From a virus: DNA of 41,182 bases. Numbering within the stretch: the stretch's first letter is position 1; every line of letters starts with the position of its first letter. The DNA is taken from positions 1 through 41,182 of IMG/VR virus record IMGVR_UViG_3300046787_000356. One strand, 5' to 3'. The notes beneath the pieces are model-generated. The model had not been told where the DNA came from. It ran no database searches and saw only the letters and a list, made by a program, of their open reading frames with translations. Position numbers and translations under genes: made by a program. Below, one piece after another: positions 21,876 to 30,677 of the stretch.

Positions 21876-24800
21876 ATGGACTTAGGTAAATGGCTCAAAA
21901 ACAGGAAAGACCAAGCTGTTAGACAATGGCAAGACAGCGTTATTCTTGATGCCGTTAGTTCAAATACAAAGGCAGACCAACAGAGAAGAATGTCTAGGGG
22001 TCAACCTAGATTCTATGCACAGCAACAAGCTCAAAGACCACGAGTTCAAGCACCGTTAAAAGCTCCTCAAGCAAACAACGGAATTAACTCAAGAATATTT
22101 GACCAACTAAACCCATACGACAATGGCAGGACTTTTAAGCAAAGGACACCAACAAATAGTCGCTCAATAGCTAGTCAACAATTCAGAGACTTTGATGCTG
22201 TATCTAATGCAATAGCACGATCTACTGTAGGTGCAGGTCAAGACTTGGGCGGTGCTTACGACTTACTAACTCCTGGAGAGGGCGTAAACAGATTCACTAA
22301 GCAAATGAAAGACTATGGTGGATTGATAGATGAAAACGTCAAGAAAAAAGGTTTATCTACTGGATTATATAGAACAGCTCAAGTACCTCATCAGGCAGGT
22401 ATGTTTTGGGCTTTAGGTGAAGTAGGTGCAGCTCCTTTTAAAGCAGCAGGTAAAATTCCTGGAGTAGCTAAAGCCGGTCAACCTATTGTAGACGCAGCAG
22501 GTAAAATATCTCAAATAGCAGATGACGGCAATAAACTAGCAAAAGTAGCTAGATACGCTGGTAATCCTCAAAAAATAGTCAACGTAGGTGTAGACGCTAT
22601 TCAGAACGCAGGTAATAGAACTTCAAAGGGTCAAGACAACAATGTTGGAACAGCAATTATTGACACAGGATTATCTATTGCTACACAAGGTGCTTTAGAC
22701 GGTGGTGGTAAAGTTGTAAATAAATACGTTGCTGAACCAGTCAAAGAAGCACTCAGAAACAAAAACGTAATTCGACCTAGTAAACTAAACGACTACGATG
22801 TAGCCGACCTAGTTAGATTCCGACAGACAATGGGGAATAACATGGATGAGGGCATTTACTCAAAAGGCATACCAGCCCAACCAGGTGGCATCCGAGAACG
22901 AATACAGATAGCTAAAGAAAACGTAAACTCCGTAATAAACGGTAGTCCTGATGCCTTACCAGCTAACCAAGTAGTCCGTAACCCTGCCGTATTTGATGCC
23001 GTAATGGACAAGATGAAGCAACTAGAGAACCCAGACGCTTACACTACAGCCGAATTAAACGAAATGAACCAAGTCCTATTTGATGCTAGCAAAGAAACAG
23101 GTATTCCATTCCTACAAGGCTCACGAGAGCAACAAAGGCAGACATTGGCACAATTCCAAGAGATGAACGCAGAAGCCTTGCAGAACCCCCAGACAACGCT
23201 TAGGGATAGGATTAGAAGTGCTAAGGATAAGATTAAACCACTAGGAAACAGAGGCTCAGTACCAGCCGACTCCCCACTACTACCACTAAACAAACTAATA
23301 AAAGATGACCCCCTAGAATCCCTAAAGCAAGAGGCTAGGAACATACAAGCCACAATCGAAAGCCCGTACCTAAATAGTCTACCGCCAACACAGGCACAAA
23401 GTAAGTTGGCTGGTTATAGACGAAGATTAGCCGAGATTAACAAACAGTTGAACGCAAATGATACGGCTTTGAACGGAAATGAACCTAAATTTGAAAGAGA
23501 TATAAATACTGGCAAGATGAAAATGCAATCATCAAACAAACAAGTTTCAAAGGATAGATACAGTATTGCAAATTCTGATATAGCACGAACTAAAAGTACT
23601 GGTATGAATCAAGACGGATTTACGGTTGAAGATTGGGGTGGTAAAAAACGCTATGTGTCATTAGATGATGCTAGTCCAGAAACAAAGATGAAAGTACGTA
23701 AAGCCGAAGCGGAATATGAGGCAGCTAAGAAAGCTAATAACGGTACAGCTCTTGCAGCTAAACAGAAAGTGAATGATGCTTATTCTGATGCTATAAATGA
23801 CTTGAATTTACAAGACTACGCTACAACAGATAGTGGAACTAGAACATTTAATAGTAGATATAACGACTGGTTAGAAACAAAATATAAAGACCGTAATGTA
23901 GATACAGCAACTATTAAAGATATGGCGGCAAACCCTCAGAAATATCGACAACAGTTTGAAGCGGAAACTTCGCAACCCATAGGAGAAGTAGCACAGCAGC
24001 CTACTAGACCTAGAACTCAACTAACTGGCAAACAACTAGATGTACCTAGCTCAATGCGTACCACAGAAACCACACCACCACCATTCCTGAGAGTATCGCA
24101 GGAAGCCAGTCCTCAACGTCTCGGCTCTCGTACGCCTGACGTACAAGAATCCAGACCCCTACAGACACCGCAGCCGCAATTAAAAAAGCAATCACCTTTG
24201 ACATACCCAGATAATACTCCTGATATTGGCGAAAAACAACTTGACGAGATATACAACAAGACGCTCAAAGATAAAGAAACTAAAAAAGCTTTTGAAGCTA
24301 AAGCTAAAGAATACTTAGGAAACGTAGAAGCAGCCAAGATTACAGCCGAACAGAAAGCACTTAGTTTCAAGAGACAATTCGACCTATCTGATGACGAAGC
24401 TATAGACGTAATTAGAACAGCCGATAGCGGACTAGAATCTAAGAATCCTAAAGTAAATCAAGCTTCAGCAGACCTACGAAAGACCTACGACAACCTATAT
24501 AACTACTTCACTAAAGAACGTGGTATTGATATGGGCTACCAACATGACTACTACCCTAGACAATACGTTAATAAGAAAACAGGCGATAAGATTACTACAG
24601 CCGAGTATGACTTACTAATGGCTGGTAGTTCACGACAAAAGGGTAGAACATCTGACTTACTACAGGAATGGAAACTTGTAACTAAAGACCCAGGCGAAGC
24701 TCTAAAAATGTACTATGACAACCTAGAACGTGCCGCAAGTGGTAAGAAGTTCTTAAATGACTTAGAGAAGAACGGACTAGTAGTTAAGGGTAGAGGCGAA

Positions 24801-27035
24801 CCAGTTAGAGGTATGCGACCTATAATAGCCGAGGGATTGCAAAACTCTGACGGCTCAATTTACTACGCTAAAAAAGAAGTAGCCGACAAACTTAATACAA
24901 TGTTTGGCTCAAAAGAAGCTACAAACGCTGTAGAACAAATACTTGAAAAAGGTGCAGGACTTAACTCATTTTGGCAGTCAGTCGTATTATCTGGTGGTAT
25001 TCCAAACACTCCAATAAACGCTTTTGGATTTATGCAGATAATGAAAGAGGGTATGGCTTTACACCCAATCAAAGCAGGTAAAGCACTCTACGGTGGATTA
25101 AGCAAAGACTTCTCTCAGAAATACTTTGAGAAAAAAGCACCAACAATGGCTTTAATGGCTAAAGAGGGAATCGCAACTAGATACTCACTATCAGACGGTG
25201 CTAAAAAAGGTATGGGTAGAGTTACAGAAGCTTTTGACGAAAAAGGCGTAGGTAAGGGAATAAACCAAGCGTGGAACGAACTTACAAACGACTCAACATT
25301 CTCTAGGTTTATGCCTATATTAGAAGTAGAACACTTTGATAATGTTTACAAACAAGGACTAAAGAGAAACCTAAGTCCAAAAGAAGCTGCAAGAATAGCA
25401 GGTGAATCAACTAAGAACTTCTACGGAATTAGAGACTTGTACTCAAACGCAACTAGGTCAAAAGTAGCCGACAACGCTTCAGGTGCAATTCTGTTTGCAC
25501 CGAGATTCAGAGAGTCTATGCTTAACTTCTGGGGTAAGAACGCTAAAGCACTAGATCCTAGAGGCGGCTTTAAAAATATAAGAAGCAAAGAATACCGAGA
25601 TAATGCTAAGTTCTTAGTAAGTGCAGCAGTAATGTACGCTGGATATGATGCTTTAAACTATGAACTAAACGGAACTCACTTATGGGAAAACCCTGACGGA
25701 AAGAAAGACAAACTACTTATTCCAGGAGTAGACCCAGGCGGTAAGACTTTAGGTATTCCGTTCCTACCGAGTATTGCAACAGTACCTAGAAATGCAGCAG
25801 GATTAGTAGGCAATTTAGCAACAGGTAACTTTGGTGAAGCAGGTAAGAACTTAACAAGTTTTGGTTCAATGCCACTTAGAACAGCAGGGGAACTATTAAC
25901 TAATCAAAACTACTTCGGACAACAAATAGTAGACCCAGAAGCACCAGCACCACAAAGACTAACTCAAGGTGGAGCTTATGTTGCTCGTAGTACTATGCAA
26001 CCTTGGATGAGAGAGGGATTGAATTTAGTAGGACAGGGATTACCAGAGGGAGTAAAAGATGCTTTTGGTATTAAGAAGAAATCAGGGCTAGAAACAGTAT
26101 CAAACGCACTAGAAGCACCTGTAAGGTTTTATGACCCTAAGTATATGAAAGGTGGCAAACAAGCTCAAAAACAAGCAGAAGTTAAAGGCAAAGCTACTGG
26201 CAACTCACTTACTAAAGACGAGGCCTTAGAAATCCAGAAAAAAGAATACGACGGAAAATACGCTGACTTCACCGAGAAAGAACTTAAAGAACTTGCTAAA
26301 GAAGATGCAACAGCAGGACAATACCTGAAATCACTCAAAGCCACTAAAAAAGCTTTCTCTGACGATCCAGAACTACCAGATGGAATTGACGCAAGTGCAG
26401 AAAAGGTACTTATAACCGAGAACAGACTTACTGACGAGGGCAAAGCTAAGTGGAACAAAAAAGAAAGTACTGATACCAACATCAAGTCTGACCTTACTAG
26501 CCGATTACCTAAAGATGTAGAAGCACCAACCATTACTAATGAAATAGCTAAAGAATGGGCAAACCTCAAGAAGAAACAAGCTGACGGAACACTTGGAAAA
26601 TTAGAAGAAGAATCAGAGTATAAGTCAATACTTAGAAAAGCTTACAATTCTAATCTTAATGAAGACGAACGAGATCTATACTCCTTATCTAAAGAAAAAC
26701 TACAAGATGCTTACGACAGAGGTGTAATAAATGACGACAATATCAACAAGGCACTAGCAGTAGAAAAACAACTATATGATGCTGGACTTATCAATAAAGA
26801 GACACTAGCTAGCAAACTAGGATTGGTTGCTAGGGGTTATAAGGGTAGGTCAGGTGGTCGTGGCGGTAGAGGTTCAACAGCTAAAGATACTTCACGAACT
26901 GAGATTAACAATCTTTCACTTGACACATTCAGTAAATTAAACCAACTACTTGCTGGAACGACTGCTAAGAAGTCTGCACCTAAGAAAGTAGTAGCCCAAA
27001 AAGCAGTAACTAAGAAGATAACGGTAAGGAGTTAA
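21876..27035 (+). CDS. Giant internal virion / polyvalent ejection protein (1719 aa)
   Basis: The largest gene. Order: disordered N-terminus (1-110), a helical segment with glycine-alanine stretches that could insert in membrane (about 160-290), a long charged region with P/Q-rich linkers (about 680-770), and a conserved-looking helical block at 1040-1300 (SFWQSVVLSGGIPNTPINAFG; ILEVEHFDNVYKQGLKR; AARIAGESTKNFYGIRD; ILFAPRFRESMLNFWGKN) like the large polyvalent-protein domains of podovirus ejection proteins. The end is basic, with an RGGRG patch (SGGRGGRGSTAKDTS) and a lysine-rich tail. It probably forms the channel or coats DNA entering the cell. No protease or transglycosylase motif was seen. 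Confidence 0.7.
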   Translation: MDLGKWLKNRKDQAVRQWQDSVILDAVSSNTKADQQRRMSRGQPRFYAQQQAQRPRVQAPLKAPQANNGINSRIFDQLNPYDNGRTFKQRTPTNSRSIASQQFRDFDAVSNAIARSTVGAGQDLGGAYDLLTPGEGVNRFTKQMKDYGGLIDENVKKKGLSTGLYRTAQVPHQAGMFWALGEVGAAPFKAAGKIPGVAKAGQPIVDAAGKISQIADDGNKLAKVARYAGNPQKIVNVGVDAIQNAGNRTSKGQDNNVGTAIIDTGLSIATQGALDGGGKVVNKYVAEPVKEALRNKNVIRPSKLNDYDVADLVRFRQTMGNNMDEGIYSKGIPAQPGGIRERIQIAKENVNSVINGSPDALPANQVVRNPAVFDAVMDKMKQLENPDAYTTAELNEMNQVLFDASKETGIPFLQGSREQQRQTLAQFQEMNAEALQNPQTTLRDRIRSAKDKIKPLGNRGSVPADSPLLPLNKLIKDDPLESLKQEARNIQATIESPYLNSLPPTQAQSKLAGYRRRLAEINKQLNANDTALNGNEPKFERDINTGKMKMQSSNKQVSKDRYSIANSDIARTKSTGMNQDGFTVEDWGGKKRYVSLDDASPETKMKVRKAEAEYEAAKKANNGTALAAKQKVNDAYSDAINDLNLQDYATTDSGTRTFNSRYNDWLETKYKDRNVDTATIKDMAANPQKYRQQFEAETSQPIGEVAQQPTRPRTQLTGKQLDVPSSMRTTETTPPPFLRVSQEASPQRLGSRTPDVQESRPLQTPQPQLKKQSPLTYPDNTPDIGEKQLDEIYNKTLKDKETKKAFEAKAKEYLGNVEAAKITAEQKALSFKRQFDLSDDEAIDVIRTADSGLESKNPKVNQASADLRKTYDNLYNYFTKERGIDMGYQHDYYPRQYVNKKTGDKITTAEYDLLMAGSSRQKGRTSDLLQEWKLVTKDPGEALKMYYDNLERAASGKKFLNDLEKNGLVVKGRGEPVRGMRPIIAEGLQNSDGSIYYAKKEVADKLNTMFGSKEATNAVEQILEKGAGLNSFWQSVVLSGGIPNTPINAFGFMQIMKEGMALHPIKAGKALYGGLSKDFSQKYFEKKAPTMALMAKEGIATRYSLSDGAKKGMGRVTEAFDEKGVGKGINQAWNELTNDSTFSRFMPILEVEHFDNVYKQGLKRNLSPKEAARIAGESTKNFYGIRDLYSNATRSKVADNASGAILFAPRFRESMLNFWGKNAKALDPRGGFKNIRSKEYRDNAKFLVSAAVMYAGYDALNYELNGTHLWENPDGKKDKLLIPGVDPGGKTLGIPFLPSIATVPRNAAGLVGNLATGNFGEAGKNLTSFGSMPLRTAGELLTNQNYFGQQIVDPEAPAPQRLTQGGAYVARSTMQPWMREGLNLVGQGLPEGVKDAFGIKKKSGLETVSNALEAPVRFYDPKYMKGGKQAQKQAEVKGKATGNSLTKDEALEIQKKEYDGKYADFTEKELKELAKEDATAGQYLKSLKATKKAFSDDPELPDGIDASAEKVLITENRLTDEGKAKWNKKESTDTNIKSDLTSRLPKDVEAPTITNEIAKEWANLKKKQADGTLGKLEEESEYKSILRKAYNSNLNEDERDLYSLSKEKLQDAYDRGVINDDNINKALAVEKQLYDAGLINKETLASKLGLVARGYKGRSGGRGGRGSTAKDTSRTEINNLSLDTFSKLNQLLAGTTAKKSAPKKVVAQKAVTKKITVRS

Positions 27036-27044
27036 TGATATGAT
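27036..27044 (+). promoter_or_regulatory. Late promoter before the tail adaptor
   Basis: TGA-TATGAT: TATGAT at 27039-27044 with TG one base before it; an overlapping TGA-TAAAAT (27041-27049) could also serve. Followed by leader copy B. Confidence 0.5.
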
Positions 27045-27057
27045 AAAATTAAAACAA

Positions 27058-27089
27058 GAGACTTGCCAGACTGTTGATAGCCTCAAAGG
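27058..27089 (+). promoter_or_regulatory. Leader element, copy B
   Basis: GAGACTTGCC, 7 bases, GATAGCCTC, AAAGGAG. GAG can pair with CTC. Shares GAGACTT(T)GCC, GATA and AAA..AGGAG order with copy C. Confidence 0.45.
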
Positions 27090-27098
27090 AGTAACAAC

Positions 27099-27986
27099 AT
27101 GATTGCAAGCGATTTATTAAGCGAAATATATATAGCTTACAGAGGCAAAATAGCTAGTAGAACTCCAGCGTGGGGTTCAGACAAGGCAATAGTAGCTATA
27201 AACATAGCCAACCGTAAGATACAAGAATGGGCAACTGACCCCAGAAACAAGTGGAACTCACTATTTGAAACAGCTTCCCAGAACGAGCCTGGAACAGTAG
27301 CAACTACTGGAACTACTACTTTGACTGGTACAAGTACATACTTTACAGATTACGAAGTGGGCGACCAGATAACAGTATCAGGTGAAACAGTAAGGACTAT
27401 AGACACAATAACTTCAGATACTGTATTAACAGTAACGGTAGCTTTCTCTAACACTGCATCAAGCAAGACATTCACTAGGACTACAATAATAGACACAGCT
27501 AACACTAGCTATAACCTATCTCGTAAGTTCTTCCAATCTTCAGACTATGCACGAGTGACTAAGACTGACGGCTCATACCTAGACTACCCAATCATAAAAG
27601 CACAGCAACGTAGTGTACCGTCAGGTCAATCAACCTATGTACATGGCTCAAACCCTAAGAAGATAACCTTTGCACAAGACATTGAAACAAGTGTAGATGC
27701 TGGAACTTTGACAGTACCAGGCTACTACATACCTGATGAAATAGCCCTAGCAACTGACATAGTACCTGTTGATGACCCAAACTGGCTTGTTTACATAGTA
27801 GCTTCAGAGCTAGCTCGTAACGATCCTGCAAAAGATGACCAATTTCCTACCCTTGCAGGTATGGCTAATGACCTATATACCAAGATGTCAAACGCTAACA
27901 ATGATGTTGGTTTTCTACAGATGAATACAATAGTCAATAATATGCCACAGGTTTCTGACGGACCAGATGTGGACTGGACTGTATAA
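27099..27986 (+). CDS. Tail adaptor / head-tail connector (295 aa)
   Basis: Starts with a helical bundle (SDLLSEIYIAYRGKIA... KAIVAINIANRKIQEWATD), then an inserted beta domain (about 65-130, TTLTGTSTYFTDYEVGDQITV), then PDEIALATDIVPVDDPNWLVYIVASELARNDP typical of proteins joining portal to nozzle in T7- and P22-like tails. It directly precedes the nozzle gene, overlapping by 1 base, the usual order for adaptor and nozzle. Confidence 0.65.
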   Translation: MIASDLLSEIYIAYRGKIASRTPAWGSDKAIVAINIANRKIQEWATDPRNKWNSLFETASQNEPGTVATTGTTTLTGTSTYFTDYEVGDQITVSGETVRTIDTITSDTVLTVTVAFSNTASSKTFTRTTIIDTANTSYNLSRKFFQSSDYARVTKTDGSYLDYPIIKAQQRSVPSGQSTYVHGSNPKKITFAQDIETSVDAGTLTVPGYYIPDEIALATDIVPVDDPNWLVYIVASELARNDPAKDDQFPTLAGMANDLYTKMSNANNDVGFLQMNTIVNNMPQVSDGPDVDWTV

Positions 27987-29995
27987 TGTTTACTCCTGAC
28001 GTAGTAAAGAAAAAGCGTAAAGTAATATCTATTACTCAGGGTTCTCCACGTGGCAAAGGATTTGTCAAGGGTTATCAAAGCTTCGTTCAGGACTCCAGAA
28101 CTCCATTAGATGCACTATCTGACCTTACTAACGCTACATTAGACCAAGACAACCTACCACGACCACGAATGTCACTTGTTTTAATGGGTGAACAGCCACT
28201 TGGTACAGCACTAGGTTTTAGCACTTATATAGATACGTCAACTGGTAGTCCAGTAAAGTACGACATATCCATGCAAGTAATAGCAGGTGTAGCCAAAGTC
28301 CATACTCGTAAAGACGGTGAAACTTGGGTAGCAGCAGGTGGAACAAATGCTTATGATGCAACTGCTACGGTAAACTTCTGTCAATCTGGTAAAAGAGTTT
28401 ACATATCCAATGCCGTAGATAATATGAGTTACTTCAACATAGAAACTGGCAACATGGTTATATATTCAGCTTTGTCTACGCCAGGAACTCCAACAGCTAC
28501 TGGTACAGGCTTAACAGGTTCTAACTATACTTATTACTACAGAATTACTGCTAACAACGCAGTCGGAGAGTCAGCAGCTTCAACAGCCGATACAGAAGCA
28601 GTTAGCTTACCTAGAACTTCATGGGTATCTGCATCACAATATGTAACTATTACTTGGTCAGCAGTAGCAGGTGCTTCTTCATATAACGTATATGTAGGCG
28701 ATGTAGCAGGGAATGAGCAATTTCTAGCATCTACAACAGCTTTAACTTATCGAGACGACAACACCATTACACCTAATGCACTTGTTATAGCTCCAGCAGG
28801 GAACTCTACTGAAGGTCCAATACTTACTTATATGTGGAACAAAGACGGTCAACTATACGGAGTAGGCGACGTAGACAACCTAGATTACCTATGGTATGAC
28901 GGTGGTGCTGGCTCAACTGGTGACTTCTCACCATTTAACGGTGGTGGTAACGTAGGCATAAACTCAGGTGGTGACACAACGCCACAATCAGTCCGTTCTT
29001 TCCGAACAGGTAAAGGTGACCCAGCCGTAACAGTATTATCTCGTGGTATAGCAGGGGCAGGTAAGATGCACCATGTAGTATTCACGACTACTGTATTTGA
29101 CGGCAATACAATAAACGTACCAAATGTAAACGAAGCTAACGGTCAAGCTGGAACAGTATCAGCTATGGCAGTAGTAGAAGCCAACAACTCACTATGGTAT
29201 CCAACAGGACAGGACTTCAAATCTACTGGAACTACAGCCAATGTACAGAATATTCTATCTACTAACTCAGTATCTAATGACATTATTCCAGACGTACAAA
29301 GACTTAACTTGGCAGCTATGAGTAACTCTTGTGGACTAGTTTACGAAAATAAGATTTACTGGTCTTTGCCAGTAGGTGCAGACACTAACAACCAGATATG
29401 GGTTAAAGACCTATCTAGGGGTGGTATATGGATTATGCCCTGGACTATCTCGGCACAATTCATGTGGCTATCTGAGAACAACGTATCAGGCAATATCAGC
29501 CTTTGTATCTATGACGGCACTAATGTACTAGAGTTCTCTAGGTCGGTAGGCACACAAGATAACGGTGTAGCTTTCAGGAGTCGAGTAGCTCACGAGGGTA
29601 TGGTTTGGTCAGACTCAGGAATGACAATGGGTGCTATCCAAGAACAACGCTTCAAGTTTTTGCAACCAGCAGGTACAATACAGGTCAATTCTTTTGGTCT
29701 TAACGAAGATGGAGCAGTAGATACCCTAGCATCTGAATCATTTACTCAGACTTCTTCATTTACTAGCTGGAACGATATGGAGTGGTCAGACGGAGCATTA
29801 CCAGCCCTATACTCAGGTGACGTAGAGGCGATAGATTATACCTCAACTGGTGTAGCCGTAGTCACTTTGGAAATAGACGAAACTGTAAACCAACTAGGTT
29901 GGGAAGTAATTACTGATACGACAGATTGCGACTACTACCTATCTACTACACAAACTGATGGTATAGAGATACCAAGATCGTACTTCGGGAGTTGA
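27986..29995 (+). CDS. Tail nozzle (tubular protein B-like) with inserted Ig-like domain
   Basis: A 669-residue beta-propeller-like protein with repeated strand patterns (QVIAGVAKVHTRKDGETW, NCSGLVYENKIYWSLP-like, IWVKDLSRGGIWIMPW), as in podovirus nozzles (T7 gp12/P22 gp10 type). Residues 162-262 form an FN3/Ig-like insert (YTYYYRITANNAVGESAAS, VTITWSAVAGASSYNVYVG). Such inserts usually lie on the surface and help virions stick to cells or glycans. Stop and next start are 2 bases apart. Confidence 0.7.
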   Translation: MFTPDVVKKKRKVISITQGSPRGKGFVKGYQSFVQDSRTPLDALSDLTNATLDQDNLPRPRMSLVLMGEQPLGTALGFSTYIDTSTGSPVKYDISMQVIAGVAKVHTRKDGETWVAAGGTNAYDATATVNFCQSGKRVYISNAVDNMSYFNIETGNMVIYSALSTPGTPTATGTGLTGSNYTYYYRITANNAVGESAASTADTEAVSLPRTSWVSASQYVTITWSAVAGASSYNVYVGDVAGNEQFLASTTALTYRDDNTITPNALVIAPAGNSTEGPILTYMWNKDGQLYGVGDVDNLDYLWYDGGAGSTGDFSPFNGGGNVGINSGGDTTPQSVRSFRTGKGDPAVTVLSRGIAGAGKMHHVVFTTTVFDGNTINVPNVNEANGQAGTVSAMAVVEANNSLWYPTGQDFKSTGTTANVQNILSTNSVSNDIIPDVQRLNLAAMSNSCGLVYENKIYWSLPVGADTNNQIWVKDLSRGGIWIMPWTISAQFMWLSENNVSGNISLCIYDGTNVLEFSRSVGTQDNGVAFRSRVAHEGMVWSDSGMTMGAIQEQRFKFLQPAGTIQVNSFGLNEDGAVDTLASESFTQTSSFTSWNDMEWSDGALPALYSGDVEAIDYTSTGVAVVTLEIDETVNQLGWEVITDTTDCDYYLSTTQTDGIEIPRSYFGS

Positions 29996-29996
29996 C

Positions 29997-30602
29997 ATGA
30001 ACAAAGAAAAAGTATGTAGCATACACATGTGCGAATCACTTACCACCGCCAAGCAAATGTGTGGTAGGCATTACTATCAGGTTTTACGAACAGGAAGTGT
30101 GTATAAAACAGTATACGATAAAAGACCAGCAATAATTGAAGGATCTATAGCTAGAATACCATTAGGAATAGAAGCAAAAGACGGATACGCTATAGTTGAT
30201 AAAAAGTATGCCTACTTAGATAAATACTATTGGAGTAAAGGCAAAAATGGCTACGTTCATGGCATTGTAAGCGATACTGGAGACGTACTACTACATAGGT
30301 ATGTTATGGGGCTTCCGAGCTTAGAGGTAGACCATGTAGACCACGACAAACTTAATAACACTTCAGGTAATTTAAGATTGTGTACTCCGTCACAAAATAA
30401 AGGCAATATGAGAACTCCCAAAACTAATAAAACTGGTTATAAAGGAGTTAAGTGGCATGTAAAAAATCAAAAATGGATAGCTCAAATTGCTGGTAGATAT
30501 ATAGGATCGTTTATGAATAAAGAAGAAGCAGCCGAAGCGTATAATCAGAAGGCTATCGAAAAGTGGGGCAATTATGCACACTTAAATGAAATTGGCTCAT
30601 AA
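29997..30602 (+). CDS. HNH-AP2 homing endonuclease (201 aa)
   Basis: N-terminal CSIHMCESLTTAKQMCGRHY zinc knuckle, HNH_3 core LEVDHVDHDKLNNTSGNLRLCT (about 107-128) and a C-terminal AP2-type DNA-binding domain, KTGYKGVKWHVKNQKWIAQI...YIGSFMNKEEAAEAYNQKA (about 140-190). Inserted between nozzle and fibre, 2 bases after the nozzle stop. A selfish homing gene; its insertion did not break the virion genes. Confidence 0.9.
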   Translation: MNKEKVCSIHMCESLTTAKQMCGRHYYQVLRTGSVYKTVYDKRPAIIEGSIARIPLGIEAKDGYAIVDKKYAYLDKYYWSKGKNGYVHGIVSDTGDVLLHRYVMGLPSLEVDHVDHDKLNNTSGNLRLCTPSQNKGNMRTPKTNKTGYKGVKWHVKNQKWIAQIAGRYIGSFMNKEEAAEAYNQKAIEKWGNYAHLNEIGS

Positions 30603-30620
30603 CATGAAATATAGTATAAT
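30592..30620 (+). promoter_or_regulatory. Late promoter before the 608-residue fibre
   Basis: TTGGCT (30592-30597), 17-base spacer, perfect TATAAT (30615-30620). The -35 overlaps the end of the homing gene. Followed by leader copy C. Confidence 0.55.
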
Positions 30621-30630
30621 AAACAATAAT

Positions 30631-30665
30631 GAGACTTTGCCCTGCCGAGGATATGTTTCAAACAA
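30631..30665 (+). promoter_or_regulatory. Leader element, copy C
   Basis: GAGACTTTGCC, 8 bases, GATATGTTTC, AAACAAGGAG. GAGAC pairs with GTTTC. Begins about 10 bases after the -10 box, so it should be the start of the mRNA. Confidence 0.45.
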
Positions 30666-30677
30666 GGAGACAGCATA

